Source: Lentzea terrae (GTDB taxonomy: Bacteria; Actinomycetota; Actinomycetes; Mycobacteriales; Pseudonocardiaceae). From it: a stretch of 64,000 bases of DNA. Numbering within the stretch: the stretch's first letter is position 1; each line of letters starts with the position of its first letter. Positions 16,790 through 24,989 of the stretch are shown here, one piece after another. The stretch lies in assembly GCF_003265345.1 (NCBI RefSeq), contig NZ_QFWW01000032.1, positions 41,438-105,437 of the forward strand, given 5' to 3'. The position numbers and the translations under genes were made by a program. Under the pieces are notes generated by a model, which worked only from the letters and a program-made list of their open reading frames with translations, had not been told where the DNA came from and made no database searches.

Positions 16790-18163
16790 ATGAGCACCCT
16801 GACGTTCCTCGGTGGCGCGGGCACGGTCACCGGCAGCAAGTACCTGTTCGACACCGGCGGCTCGCAGGTGCTGGTGGACTGCGGGTTGTTCCAGGGGCTC
16901 GCGCCGCTGCGGCGGAGGAACTGGAAGCAGCCCCCGCTGGACCTCGACCGGCTGGACGCGGTCGTGCTCACCCACGCCCACCTCGACCACTGCGGCTATC
17001 TGCCGGTGCTGGTGCGGCACGGGTGGCGCGGGCCGGTGTTCACGACCGAGGGCACCGCGGACCTGGCCGCGATCGTGCTGGCCGACAGCGCGCACCTGAT
17101 GGTGGAGGAGGCGCGTCAGGCCAACGAGGCGGGCTGGTCCAAGCACCGGCCCGCGCTGCCGCTGTACGACGCGGACGACGCCGAACGCGCCATCCGGCTG
17201 TTCCGGCCGATCGACTTCAACGCGGTCCGCGCCATCTCCGACGGAGTCGACCTCGAGTTCGGCCGCGCCGGGCACATCCTCGGATCGGCGTGGGCCCACC
17301 TGACGCTGGGCGATCGCAGCGTGGTCGTGAGCGGTGACCTGGGCAGACCCGCACACCGGGTGTTGCTGCCGCCGCAGCCGAGGCCGGCGTGCGACGCGTT
17401 GCTGATCGAGTCGACCTACGGCGACCGCGGGCACGACGACGCCGCGGCGGTCGCGTTGTTCGCGGACACCATCCGCCGCACGGCCGCGCGGGGTGGCAGC
17501 GTGCTGATCCCCGCGTTCGCGGTGGACCGGACCGAGGTGATCCTGATCGAGCTGGCCAAGCTCGTGCGCGCGGGTGAGATCCCCGACCTGCCGGTGTTCG
17601 TCGACAGCCCGATGGCGCTCGCGTCGCTGCGCGTCTACCGGGAGGCGGTCGCGAAGAGCTGGTCGGAGATCCGTCCCGAACTGATGCACGGTGAGGACGC
17701 CTTCGACCCCGGACACCTCGCGGAGCTGCACACCGCCACCCAGTCGATGCAGGCCAACGACCCGAAGAGGCCGTCGATCATCATCTCGGCCTCCGGCATG
17801 GCCACAGGTGGGCGGGTGCTGCACCACCTGAAGTCGATGCTGCCCAACAACCGGCACACGATCGTCGTCGTCGGCTACGCGGCGGTCGGCACGCGGTCAC
17901 GTCAGCTGGTGAACGGCGCCCGCGAGATCAAGATCCACGGCCGGTACGTGCCGGTGAAAGCCGAGGTGCAGGTGCTGGACGCGTTCAGCGCCCACGCCGA
18001 CGCGGACGAGCTGCTCGCGTGGGCGGCCACTGGGCCCCCTCCGGCCACCACCTACGTGGTGCACGGCGAACCGGAGGGATCCGAGACGCTGGCCGAACGG
18101 CTGGAGACCGAGCACGGCTGGACCGCAGTGGTCCCGCGCGACGGCGAGCGAGTGCTGGTGTGA
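16790..18163 (+). CDS. Metallo-beta-lactamase/beta-CASP fold RNA-processing exonuclease
   Basis: The 457-residue protein contains the MBL zinc motif THAHLDHCG, the downstream motifs IESTYGDR and SGDLG, a beta-CASP domain and the C-terminal ISASGMATGGRVLHHL and FSAHADADELL motifs of the CPSF/YSH1-like RNA nuclease group. It should act on RNA in the cytoplasm as an endo- or exonuclease. The ATG at 16790 is favoured by the GAGGAGG just upstream; an ATG at 16769 has none. It shares a perfect DosR-like box with a divergent stress protein, suggesting a role in reshaping RNA during dormancy (inference). Confidence 0.87.
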   Translation: MSTLTFLGGAGTVTGSKYLFDTGGSQVLVDCGLFQGLAPLRRRNWKQPPLDLDRLDAVVLTHAHLDHCGYLPVLVRHGWRGPVFTTEGTADLAAIVLADSAHLMVEEARQANEAGWSKHRPALPLYDADDAERAIRLFRPIDFNAVRAISDGVDLEFGRAGHILGSAWAHLTLGDRSVVVSGDLGRPAHRVLLPPQPRPACDALLIESTYGDRGHDDAAAVALFADTIRRTAARGGSVLIPAFAVDRTEVILIELAKLVRAGEIPDLPVFVDSPMALASLRVYREAVAKSWSEIRPELMHGEDAFDPGHLAELHTATQSMQANDPKRPSIIISASGMATGGRVLHHLKSMLPNNRHTIVVVGYAAVGTRSRQLVNGAREIKIHGRYVPVKAEVQVLDAFSAHADADELLAWAATGPPPATTYVVHGEPEGSETLAERLETEHGWTAVVPRDGERVLV

Positions 18164-18167
18164 GGCC

Positions 18168-19172
18168 TCAGGTCGTCGAGTCGGACGACTCCAGCAACAG
18201 CTCGGCGATCGGACGCCGTGGCGTCGCGGGGACGGGGGAGCTGTAGCCGATGCGCAGCACGGTCTGCGGAACCAGCATCCCGCCGAGTTCACGCCGCAGC
18301 TCCTCCCGCACGCCGGCCACCTCGATCGGCTGGGAGAGGAACGACGCGGACAGCCCGAGCGTGGTCGCGGTGAGCAGCACCCGCTGCATCGCCTGACCGG
18401 CCTGGAGCTCGCCGAGCGGACCGTTGTAGTGCGAGCACACGACGAGGACCAGGGGGTTGGACTCGTAGTCCTTGCCGGGCAGCCGGTCGTGGTCTGCTCC
18501 GGGGTGGAAGTCGCGGAACGCCCACTCGTCCTGGGCCGCGGGGCGGACGCCGGCGGAGGCGGGTGGGACGCCGTCGCCCGCACCCGGCCGATGACCGGTG
18601 AAGGAGCGCAGCTCGGCCTGGACGTCCGGATCGGCCAGCTGGATCTGGTGGGCGCGCCGCACGAAGTGCTTCATCCGCGCGACTTCCTCGCGGGTGGCGA
18701 CGACGTGCAGCCACGAGCGTTCCAGCTCGGCGGCCCGCACCAGCGCATGGCGCTGCCGTCCGTCCACTCCGGACTCGAAGAACGGGCGGCGGTTGGTCCG
18801 GCGGGCGGGCACGGCGCGCAGCAACGCCCGCATCTCGTCGTCCGGACGCACCGTCCCACCACGGCGGACCGTCGCCAGGGCGCCGGGTGCGGCCTGTCCA
18901 GGCAGGAGAGTGACCAGCGGGCGCACCCCGAGTCCCTGCAACGCCACCCGGAGGTTGAACAGCGCGGCACCGCAGGACAGTCGCAGCTCACGTGCGTCGG
19001 GATCGGTCGCGATGAGCTTGCGCTCCATGTCCGCGTGCAGCTCGATGCGGTCGGGCAACAGCCGGAACCGCCATGGCTGGGTGTTGTGCACCGACGGCGC
19101 GAGCGATGCGGACTCGAGCATCGTCCGCACCTGGTCCGGAGCCAACCCCAGCGCCGAGGTCACCTCGGTCAT
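18168..19172 (-). CDS. Acg-family nitroreductase (FMN-binding)
   Basis: The 334-residue protein resembles the mycobacterial Acg/Rv2032 nitroreductase family: SVHNTQPWRF at the FMN site, ELRLSCGAALFNLR, RRTNRRPF and GLSASFLSQPIEV. Acg proteins hold FMN with a lid segment and may store it rather than reduce nitro compounds. The ATG at 19172 is preferred because AGAGGTGA lies just upstream; the longer frame has no such site. In M. tuberculosis acg is strongly DosR-dependent. A closely similar paralogue lies at 61352-62347, and the two upstream regions share a 22-bp sequence. Confidence 0.87.
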   Translation of the reverse strand: MTEVTSALGLAPDQVRTMLESASLAPSVHNTQPWRFRLLPDRIELHADMERKLIATDPDARELRLSCGAALFNLRVALQGLGVRPLVTLLPGQAAPGALATVRRGGTVRPDDEMRALLRAVPARRTNRRPFFESGVDGRQRHALVRAAELERSWLHVVATREEVARMKHFVRRAHQIQLADPDVQAELRSFTGHRPGAGDGVPPASAGVRPAAQDEWAFRDFHPGADHDRLPGKDYESNPLVLVVCSHYNGPLGELQAGQAMQRVLLTATTLGLSASFLSQPIEVAGVREELRRELGGMLVPQTVLRIGYSSPVPATPRRPIAELLLESSDSTT

Positions 19173-19244
19173 CAATTTCACCTCTATGTCGTGCCGGTCG
19201 ATCGTGGTGCGATCCACCTTCACCAATGGGGGAGCGGTACCCCA

Positions 19245-19281
19245 CAGCCGAAGGTCCCAACCTGACCGGGACTGCTTGGCG
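19245..19281. promoter_or_regulatory. DosR-like sites between the nitroreductase and sensor-kinase genes
   Basis: On the minus strand GGGACCTTCGGCTG occupies 19245-19258. On the plus strand GGGACTGCTTGGCG starts at 19268, again 23 bp on. The stretch 19250-19271 recurs with one mismatch at 62425-62446 upstream of the paralogous nitroreductase. Confidence 0.5.
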
Positions 19282-19312
19282 CCGCAACGTCCTGTGGGGC
19301 AGAGTGTGATCC

Positions 19313-20992
19313 ATGAGTGGTTCAGCAGAGAGCCGGGCGCGCAGCCTGCTCGGAGGGTTGCGCCTCGACGAACTGCTCGACGAGATGCGAGACCGGCTGG
19401 CCGAGATCGGCTCCACCCGGGACAAGATGCAGGGGCTGCTCGACGCGGTCCTCGCGGTCGGCGCGGGACTGGAGCTCGACTCGACCCTGCAACGCATCGT
19501 GCAGGCAGCCGTGGAGCTGGTGGGTGCGCGCTACGGCGCGCTGGGAGTGCTCGGGCAGAGGGACAACCTCTCCCAGTTCGTCTACGTCGGCATCGACCCC
19601 GAGACCCGTTCGAACATGGGCCATCTGCCGGAGGGCAAGGGATTGCTCGGGTTGCTCATCAAGGAGCCGAGGGCGATCAGGTTGCACGACCTCGCCGAGC
19701 ACAAGGCTTCGGTGGGTTTCCCGCCGAACCACCCTCCGATGCACAGCTTCCTCGGTGTGCCGGTTCGCGTGCGGGACGAGGTGTTCGGCAACCTCTACAT
19801 GACCGAGAAGAAGGACGGCAGCGACTTCACCGCGGACGACGAGGTGGTGCTGGAGGCGTTGGCGGCGGCGGCCGGTGTGGCGGTCGAGAACGCTCGTTTG
19901 TTCGAACGGTCGCGGATGCGCGAACGGTGGCTCGAGGCGACGGCGGAGATCAACTCGCAGCTGCTGGGCGGCGCGTCGGCCGATGACGCTCTGCACCTGA
20001 TCGCTCAGCGCTCCGTGGAGCTGACCTCCGGCTCCAGCGCGCTGGTGCTGCTGACCGATGGGGCGGAACAGGGGCTGCGAGCTGCTGCCCAGGCCGGCGT
20101 GGCGCTGGTGGGCGGCGTCATCGACCCGCAGGGCACCCTGCTGGGCGAGGTTCTGGAGACGGCGGCGCCCGCGCTCGCCGAGGCGGTCGAGGGACTGTTC
20201 GGTTCCGAAGGAAACGAGCTGGGTGCCTGTGTGATCGTGCCGATGCGCGCCGGTTCGGCGGTGGCGGGCCTGTTGGTGTGCGTGCGGGAGAAGGGCGCCG
20301 CGCCGTTCAACGCGGATCTCATGCCGCTGCTGGCCTCGCTGGCCGACCAGGCGGTGGTGGCGCTGGAGTTCGCCGAGAACCAGAAGGCGCGCCGGCTCGT
20401 GGACGTGCTGGCTGACCGCGACCGCATCGCCCGCGACCTGCACGACCACGTGATCCAGCGGCTCTTCGCCACCGGCATGAGCCTGCAGGGCTCGCTGACC
20501 TGGGTGAACCACCCCGAGGCCCGCAAGCGGGTGCAGAAGGCCGTGAACCAGCTCGACCAGACCGTCCTGGAGATCCGCACGTCGATCTTCGACCTCCAGG
20601 CCGACATGGGCGACACGGGGCTGCGCCGCCGGCTGCTGGACATCGTCGCCGAACTCACCGAGGGTGCCGAGCTGACGCCCGCCGTGCGGATGAGCGGCAC
20701 GATCGACAACCTCGTGCCCGACCACATCGGCGAGCACGCCGAGGCTGTGGTCCGCGAGCTGGTCAGCAACGCGCTGCGGCACGCCCGAGCCACCAACCTC
20801 ACGCTCACCGTGGAGGCAGGTGACGCGCTGGTCATCACGATGGTGGACAACGGAGTCGGCATGCCTCCGCACGTCGCGCGCAGCGGTCTGCGCAACCTGG
20901 AGCAGCGCGCGGCGGGATACGGCGGCACCTGTGCCGTCGCGGACGAACCCGGCGGCGGCACGCGGGTGACCTGGCAGGTCCCTCTCGACTAA
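19313..20992 (+). CDS. devS: DosS/DevS-like haem-sensor histidine kinase (two GAF domains)
   Basis: The 559-residue kinase has GAF-A (about 45-200), GAF-B (about 205-355), a HisKA_3 dimerisation helix with phospho-acceptor His377 (RDLHDHVIQRLFATG) and an HATPase domain (NALRHARA, DNGVGMP, GLRNLEQRA). In GAF-A, His140 of the HPPMHSFLGVP motif and Tyr162 of LYMTEK align with the proximal haem ligand His149 and the distal Tyr171 of M. tuberculosis DosS, with the same 22-residue spacing. It should therefore sense O2, NO or CO through haem. The gene runs tail to tail with the response regulator, the stop codons overlapping by 3 bases. Confidence 0.92.
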   Translation: MSGSAESRARSLLGGLRLDELLDEMRDRLAEIGSTRDKMQGLLDAVLAVGAGLELDSTLQRIVQAAVELVGARYGALGVLGQRDNLSQFVYVGIDPETRSNMGHLPEGKGLLGLLIKEPRAIRLHDLAEHKASVGFPPNHPPMHSFLGVPVRVRDEVFGNLYMTEKKDGSDFTADDEVVLEALAAAAGVAVENARLFERSRMRERWLEATAEINSQLLGGASADDALHLIAQRSVELTSGSSALVLLTDGAEQGLRAAAQAGVALVGGVIDPQGTLLGEVLETAAPALAEAVEGLFGSEGNELGACVIVPMRAGSAVAGLLVCVREKGAAPFNADLMPLLASLADQAVVALEFAENQKARRLVDVLADRDRIARDLHDHVIQRLFATGMSLQGSLTWVNHPEARKRVQKAVNQLDQTVLEIRTSIFDLQADMGDTGLRRRLLDIVAELTEGAELTPAVRMSGTIDNLVPDHIGEHAEAVVRELVSNALRHARATNLTLTVEAGDALVITMVDNGVGMPPHVARSGLRNLEQRAAGYGGTCAVADEPGGGTRVTWQVPLD

Positions 20993-21645
20993 CCGTCCTC
21001 GCGCGGCGCGGGCGGCGCGGTGAGCTTGGACGCGAGCACGGCGGCCTGCGTGCGGCGCTCCAGGCCGAGCTTGGCGAGCAGGTGGGACACGTAGTTCTTG
21101 ACGGTCTTCTCGGCCAGGAACATCTTGTCCGCGATCTGCCGGTTGGTCAGGCCCTCGCCGATCAGGTCCAGCACCGTGCGCTCCTGCTCGGTGAGGGAGC
21201 GAACCGGGTCGCCCTGCTCGCGTTCGCGGCGGATCCGGTTCAGCAACGCCGCCGTCGACCGCGCGTCCAGCAGGGACTGCCCGGCCGCGACCGTCTTCAC
21301 CGCGTTGGTCAGATCGCTGCCCACGATGCGCTTGAGCACGAACCCCGCCGCACCCGCCATGATCGCGTCGAACAGCGCCTCGTCGTCGGTGAACGACGTG
21401 AGCATCAGGCACTTGAGGTCAGGCAGCCGGGACATGAGCTCACGGCACAGCTCGATGCCGTTGCCGTCGGGCAGCCGCACGTCGAGCACGGCCACGTCCG
21501 GTGCCACGGCGGGGATCCTGGTGAGCGCCTCGGTGACCGAGGAGGCCTCACCGACGACCTCGAGGTCCTCGGAGGCGCTGAGCAGTTCCCTGATCCCGAC
21601 ACGGACCACCTCGTGGTCATCCACCAGGAACACACGCGAGACCAC
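20989..21645 (-). CDS. devR: DosR/DevR-type dormancy response regulator (NarL family)
   Basis: With the GTG at 21643-21645 the protein is 218 residues and its numbering coincides with M. tuberculosis DosR: phospho-acceptor Asp54 (AVLDVRLPDG), Lys104, the recognition-helix residues Lys179, Lys182 and Asn183 (AEKTVKNYVS), and Thr198. Position 205 is Ser instead of Thr. An AGGTGG lies just upstream of the GTG; the frame's earlier ATG adds 24 residues not found in DosR. The conserved DNA-contact helix implies it binds the same GGGACNNNNGTCCC-type boxes, which occur throughout the window. DosR activates dormancy genes under hypoxia, NO and CO. Confidence 0.93.
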   Translation of the reverse strand: MVSRVFLVDDHEVVRVGIRELLSASEDLEVVGEASSVTEALTRIPAVAPDVAVLDVRLPDGNGIELCRELMSRLPDLKCLMLTSFTDDEALFDAIMAGAAGFVLKRIVGSDLTNAVKTVAAGQSLLDARSTAALLNRIRREREQGDPVRSLTEQERTVLDLIGEGLTNRQIADKMFLAEKTVKNYVSHLLAKLGLERRTQAAVLASKLTAPPAPREDG

Positions 21646-21726
21646 CGCAAACCACCTTTCGTCCGCTGACAACACAATGGACGATCCTCTGGCCAGACGC
21701 ACCCACACAGGGTCCAAAGACTCTGA

Positions 21727-21960
21727 TCAACGAGTGCTCAGGGTCTTGCGCACGCGATCGAACTCCTCGGTGTCGATCTCGCCCCTGGCCAGCCGTTCTT
21801 CCAGAATACGCAGCGCGGAGCCGCTCCGCCCGCCCTCGTTGACCTTGCGGAGCACCAGGACGCCGACCACGGCCAGCGTGCCCCAGAACAAGATCATGCC
21901 GAGGGTCATCATGACGATCCCGCCCCAGCCCATCGGGGCGTCGCCGTAGTACCACATCAT
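21727..21960 (-). CDS. Small membrane protein with C-terminal SHOCT domain
   Basis: The 77-residue protein has one strong membrane span (GIVMMTLGMILFWGTLAVVGVLVL) followed by a SHOCT motif near the end (ILEERLARGEIDTEEFDRV). SHOCT is a short oligomerisation module common in bacterial membrane proteins. It starts just after the stop of the Rv1738-like gene, 7 bp away, so they likely form an operon with the response regulator gene downstream. Function is unknown. Confidence 0.75.
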   Translation of the reverse strand: MMWYYGDAPMGWGGIVMMTLGMILFWGTLAVVGVLVLRKVNEGGRSGSALRILEERLARGEIDTEEFDRVRKTLSTR

Positions 21961-21967
21961 GGCCGCC

Positions 21968-22237
21968 TCACTCGCTCAGTCGGGCAGGCGTCCGGGTGAC
22001 GCCCTCGATGTCGTTCGCGGCCGCGTCGAGCAACTGGTGCGCGAGGTCGGCGAGCGCGCGGGACGCGGCGAGCTCGTCGCCGATCTCCGGGACGTCGCGG
22101 TCCGCGGGGTTGAGCCGTGCCGTCCCGATGCCGACCAGGTGGGTCGGGTCCTGGGTGTGCAGCCGGGCCTCGGCCCTGGTCCGGCCCTCGTGCTCGTCGA
22201 TGAGGAGCTCGACGCTCCACTTCTTGGCGGTGCTCAT
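21968..22237 (-). CDS. DUF1876 (Rv1738/Rv2632c-like) dormancy-associated protein
   Basis: The 89-residue protein matches the mycobacterial Rv1738/Rv2632c family closely over its whole length (ELLIDEHEGRTRAEARL, GIGTARLNPADRDVPEIGDE, then ALADLAHQLL). Rv1738 is one of the most hypoxia-induced DosR genes, and its structure resembles ribosome hibernation factors, hence a proposed role in shutting down translation. The ATG at 22235-22237 has AGGAGGATT directly upstream. The gene heads a leftward run with the SHOCT protein and the DosR gene. A weak DosR-like site lies at 22292. Confidence 0.9.
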   Translation of the reverse strand: MSTAKKWSVELLIDEHEGRTRAEARLHTQDPTHLVGIGTARLNPADRDVPEIGDELAASRALADLAHQLLDAAANDIEGVTRTPARLSE

Positions 22238-22291
22238 GAATCCTCCTCGTCCGGGGCTTCCAGGTTGCGACGTCGTGCGCGGGCTGGCGCA

Positions 22292-22305
22292 GAGTCCAAG
22301 GGCCC
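22292..22305. promoter_or_regulatory. Weak DosR-like site upstream of the Rv1738-like gene
   Basis: The site reads GAGTCCAAGGGCCC on the plus strand (GGGCCCTTGGACTC on the minus strand). It lies 55 bp upstream of the leftward Rv1738-like start and 59 bp upstream of the rightward nitroreductase-like gene. Two mismatches per site make it a weaker call. Confidence 0.38.
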
Positions 22306-22363
22306 GTGCCGGGCGAGCCGGTCCGCCCTGTCGGCGAGCAGGCCGCGGGCGGATCGTCGAGGC

Positions 22364-23056
22364 ATGAGTTGGAATCCGGCGGAGGCAGCGGAAATCGTTG
22401 AGGCGGCGCGGAAAGCGCCGGTGTACAGCGGGATCAGGCCGTGGGTGCTCGAGTTGCACGGCCGGTCGGTCTACCTGTACGAGGTGGCGCACAAGTCGTT
22501 GCACGACCCGTTGGGCATGGATCGGCTGCTGTCCTGCGGAGCCGCCCTGGAGCACATCGTGCTCGCGATCAGGGTCGCCGGCTGGCACGCGAAGGTCGTG
22601 TTCCCCTCCGACCACGCGAACCCGGACCTGATCGCGGTCGTCAAGGCCGACCGCCGGCAACCTCCGGGAGCCGAGGAACTCGCGCAGCACCAGGCGATCC
22701 GGCTGCCTGGCGGCACCGGCGACGGCGACGCGCGTGACCTGGTGACGGCCAACCACTGGGCGGGTACCGAACTGCACCGCGTCGCCGACGACACGCTGAT
22801 CGTCGTCACGGTGGGAGACGGGCGTCCGGACCACGTGCGGGGCGGGGCGGCGCTGCAGGGAGCAGTCCTGGCCGCCCGCTCCACGGGGGTGCGGGTGCGG
22901 CCGGTGGTCCACCTCATGCACCGCCAGCAGTGGCGGGCCGGCCTGATCGAGCAGTACGAGCTCGCGGGGTTTCCGCAGGCCCTGTTGCACGTGGGTGCCA
23001 AGGACCCGGACGGGGCGGGACCAACGACCGCGTCCTCGTGCGCGGCGCGTTCCTAG
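22364..23056 (+). CDS. Nitroreductase-like protein, short and divergent
   Basis: The 230-residue protein resembles the Acg-type nitroreductases in its first half (EIVEAARKAPVYSGIRPWVLEL, DRLLSCGAALEHIVLAI) but is about 100 residues shorter, and the typical SVHN-QPW flavin motif reads VYSGIRPW. Flavin binding is therefore uncertain. Its last 20 residues are encoded across the DosR-like boxes at 22994-23030, so either the promoter lies within the coding sequence or the natural C terminus was lost. The start at 22364 follows no strong ribosome-binding site. Confidence 0.65.
   Translation: MSWNPAEAAEIVEAARKAPVYSGIRPWVLELHGRSVYLYEVAHKSLHDPLGMDRLLSCGAALEHIVLAIRVAGWHAKVVFPSDHANPDLIAVVKADRRQPPGAEELAQHQAIRLPGGTGDGDARDLVTANHWAGTELHRVADDTLIVVTVGDGRPDHVRGGAALQGAVLAARSTGVRVRPVVHLMHRQQWRAGLIEQYELAGFPQALLHVGAKDPDGAGPTTASSCAARS
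22994..23030 (+). promoter_or_regulatory. Tandem DosR-like boxes upstream of a CBS-domain gene
   Basis: GGTGCCAAGGACCC (22994-23007) and GGGACCAACGACCG (23017-23030) start 23 bp apart. Almost the same pair (GGTGCCAAGGGCCC, GGGACCAACGGCAG) occurs at 62480-62516 upstream of a stress-protein gene. The second box is 52 bp from the start at 23082. Both lie inside the end of the preceding reading frame. Confidence 0.62.
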
Positions 23057-23081
23057 CGTCGAAGGCGGAAGGGAGAACGCC

Positions 23082-23651
23082 ATGCGCGCTCGCGACATCA
23101 TGACCAGCCCGGCGATCACGGTGAAACCGGAGGTACCCGTGCGCGGGGCCGCGGCGTTGCTCGTGTCGCACGGCTTCACCGCACTACCGGTCGTCGACGA
23201 CGACAAGAGGCTGATCGGCATCGTCACCGAGGCCGACCTGCTGCGCAACGGATACGGCGACGAGGCGGGCGGCTCCCGCGTCGGCGACGTGATGACCACC
23301 CCTGCGGTCGCAATGGACCGCGACGCCCAGGCATCGGTGCTGGCGCGTGCGATGGTCGACGACCGCGTCCGCTGCTTCCCGATCGTGGACGGTTCCGAGG
23401 TCGTGGGCGTCGTGACGCGGCGCGACCTCGTCCGGGCGCTGGCCAGGACGGACACGACCGTCGCGGCGGAAGTCCAGCGCGTGCTCGACCTCTACGCCGG
23501 CGGAAGTCGCAAGTGGACGGTCGTTGTGCGGGACGGCGAGGCGGCGATCGGGGCCGAGAACACCGATGAGGAGACCAGGAACGTTCTCGTCGCACTCGCG
23601 AAGTCGATTCACGGCGTGCTGCGCGTGCGCGTGCTGACAGGAGGAAAGTGA
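23082..23651 (+). CDS. CBS-domain protein with C-terminal BON-like segment
   Basis: The 189-residue protein has two CBS motifs (residues ~1-60 and ~68-125), each opening with a DIM/DVMTxxxxTV type signature, then a shorter C-terminal part with a repeat-like beta strand (WTVVVRDGEAAI) resembling a degenerate BON domain. CBS pairs bind adenine nucleotides and sense energy state. M. tuberculosis hrp1 (Rv2626c), a two-CBS protein, is a DosR gene. The ATG at 23082 follows GAAGGGAG. Its stop overlaps the start of the tandem universal stress protein, so the two are co-expressed. Confidence 0.85.
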   Translation: MRARDIMTSPAITVKPEVPVRGAAALLVSHGFTALPVVDDDKRLIGIVTEADLLRNGYGDEAGGSRVGDVMTTPAVAMDRDAQASVLARAMVDDRVRCFPIVDGSEVVGVVTRRDLVRALARTDTTVAAEVQRVLDLYAGGSRKWTVVVRDGEAAIGAENTDEETRNVLVALAKSIHGVLRVRVLTGGK

Positions 23652-24529
23652 TGAAGGGACCCGCCGCTCCGGTCGTGGTCGGTGTCGACGGCTCGTCCTC
23701 GGCCCTGGCCGCGGTGAAGTGGGCCGCCGCCGAGTGTGCCCGCCACCACGCCCCGCTGCGGCTCGTGCACGGGTACGCGCTGCCGACCCGCGGATACCCC
23801 GAGATGGTCATGACGGGCAACGAGATCCGGCACGCGATCGAGGAGCAGGCCGACGCCTGGCTCACCGAGGCCGCCGCTGCCGCCCGTGGCGTCGCACCGG
23901 ACGTCGAGGTGACCACCGAGCGGTTCTGCGAGTACGGGACGACACTGCTGATCGCCGAGTCGCGCGACGCACGGCTGATGGTGCTCGGCTCCCAGGGGCT
24001 CGGAAACATCACGGGTCTGCTGGTCGGCTCGACCGCGCTCGCTCTCGCGTCCCATGGCAAGTGCCCGTTGGTGGTCGTGCGTGGCACGGAAGTGCCGGAC
24101 GGACCGGTCGTGGTCGGTGTCGACGGTTCCCCGACGAGCGAGGCGGCACTGGCCTTCGCCTTCGAGACGGCGTCTGTGCGCGGTGCGCCGCTGACCGCGT
24201 TGATGTGCTGGCAGGACTTCATGGTGGAGAGCGCGTACACCGCGTCGCGGTTCACCGTGGACTGGGGCCAGGTCGAACAGGACGAGCGCAGGGCGCTGGC
24301 CGAGCGCCTCGCCGGGTGGCAGGAGAAGTACCCGGACGTGGTGGTCAACCGGGTGGTCCTACGTGATCGGCCGGTGCGGGCGCTGATGCGGTACGGGGCC
24401 GAGGCTCAGCTCGTGGTCGTGGGCAGCCACGGGCACGGAGGGTTCGCCGGCATGCTGCTGGGCTCGACGAGCCAGGCACTCGTGTACAACGCGCCGTGCC
24501 CGTTGGCGATCGTGCGGCCGGGCGACTGA
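23651..24529 (+). CDS. Universal stress protein with two Usp domains
   Basis: The 292-residue protein has two Usp domains, each with the ATP-binding signature G-2x-G-9x-G-S: LGSQGLGNITGLLVGS in the first and VGSHGHGGFAGMLLGS in the second. The domains begin VVVGVDGSSSAL and VVVGVDGSPTSE. This matches the tandem type of M. tuberculosis (Rv2623-like), a DosR gene that binds ATP and slows growth. The ATG at 23651 overlaps the CBS stop by one base; the GTG just before it is less likely. A 25-bp perfect hairpin follows 6 bp after the stop. Confidence 0.9.
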   Translation: MKGPAAPVVVGVDGSSSALAAVKWAAAECARHHAPLRLVHGYALPTRGYPEMVMTGNEIRHAIEEQADAWLTEAAAAARGVAPDVEVTTERFCEYGTTLLIAESRDARLMVLGSQGLGNITGLLVGSTALALASHGKCPLVVVRGTEVPDGPVVVGVDGSPTSEAALAFAFETASVRGAPLTALMCWQDFMVESAYTASRFTVDWGQVEQDERRALAERLAGWQEKYPDVVVNRVVLRDRPVRALMRYGAEAQLVVVGSHGHGGFAGMLLGSTSQALVYNAPCPLAIVRPGD

Positions 24530-24535
24530 CCCAAC

Positions 24536-24588
24536 GTTGATGAAGGGCTCTTTCCTCGACCTCGTCGAGGAAAGAGCCCTTCATCAAC
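24536..24588. terminator. Perfect 25-bp inverted repeat between convergent genes
   Basis: The arms at 24536-24560 and 24564-24588 are exact reverse complements around a 3-base loop. The hairpin lies between a rightward stress-protein gene (stop 24529) and a leftward stress-protein remnant (stop 24597). There is no T-run, but the position suits a two-way transcription terminator. The centre is AT-richer than most of the window. Confidence 0.65.
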
Positions 24589-24596
24589 ATGAGGCG

Positions 24597-24989
24597 TCAG
24601 TGCACGGCACGTCGCGGGATGACGACGACCGGGCATTGCGCGTGCCGCAGGCAATCCGCGGCGACGCTGCCCAGCACGGCCCCGGCGACCTTCCCACGTC
24701 CCCTGGTTCCCACGACGAGCAACGCGGCGTCCTGGGACGCACGGGCGAGCTGGCGTGCCGCGTCACCCACCACGACCGTCTCCGCGACTTCGGCGGCGCC
24801 GGGCACGAGGGCGCGAACCTGCTGCACGGCAGCGTGCAGTTCCTGTTCCGGGTGCTGTGCCGGCATGTCGCCGTGCGGGTTGAAACCCATGGGCGAGGCC
24901 GGCACGAACGCGGGCTCCGCGCGGTGGGCGAGCACCGCCTCCACGCGCGCGTTGCGTCGCGGCGCCTCGTTCAGCGCCCAGCGCAGGGC
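24597..24989 (-). pseudogene. Universal stress protein lacking its N terminus
   Basis: The frame encodes most of a single Usp domain, including the ATP signature VGTRGRGKVAGAVLGS and the end HAQCPVVVIPRR. Homology extends upstream to ALRWALNEAPRRNARVEAVLAHR, but a TAG at 24990-24992 and the lack of any VVGVDGS strand show the first ~25 residues have been lost. A GTG at 24944 could start a 115-residue product without the first strand and the adenine-contacting Asp. A DosR-like site lies immediately upstream, so the promoter has survived while the coding start has not. Confidence 0.72.

Noticed and set aside
24536..24588. Hairpin as a CRISPR repeat or an insertion-sequence end
   Set aside because: It occurs once in the window, has no spacer-repeat series and no adjacent transposase; a terminator role is simpler.
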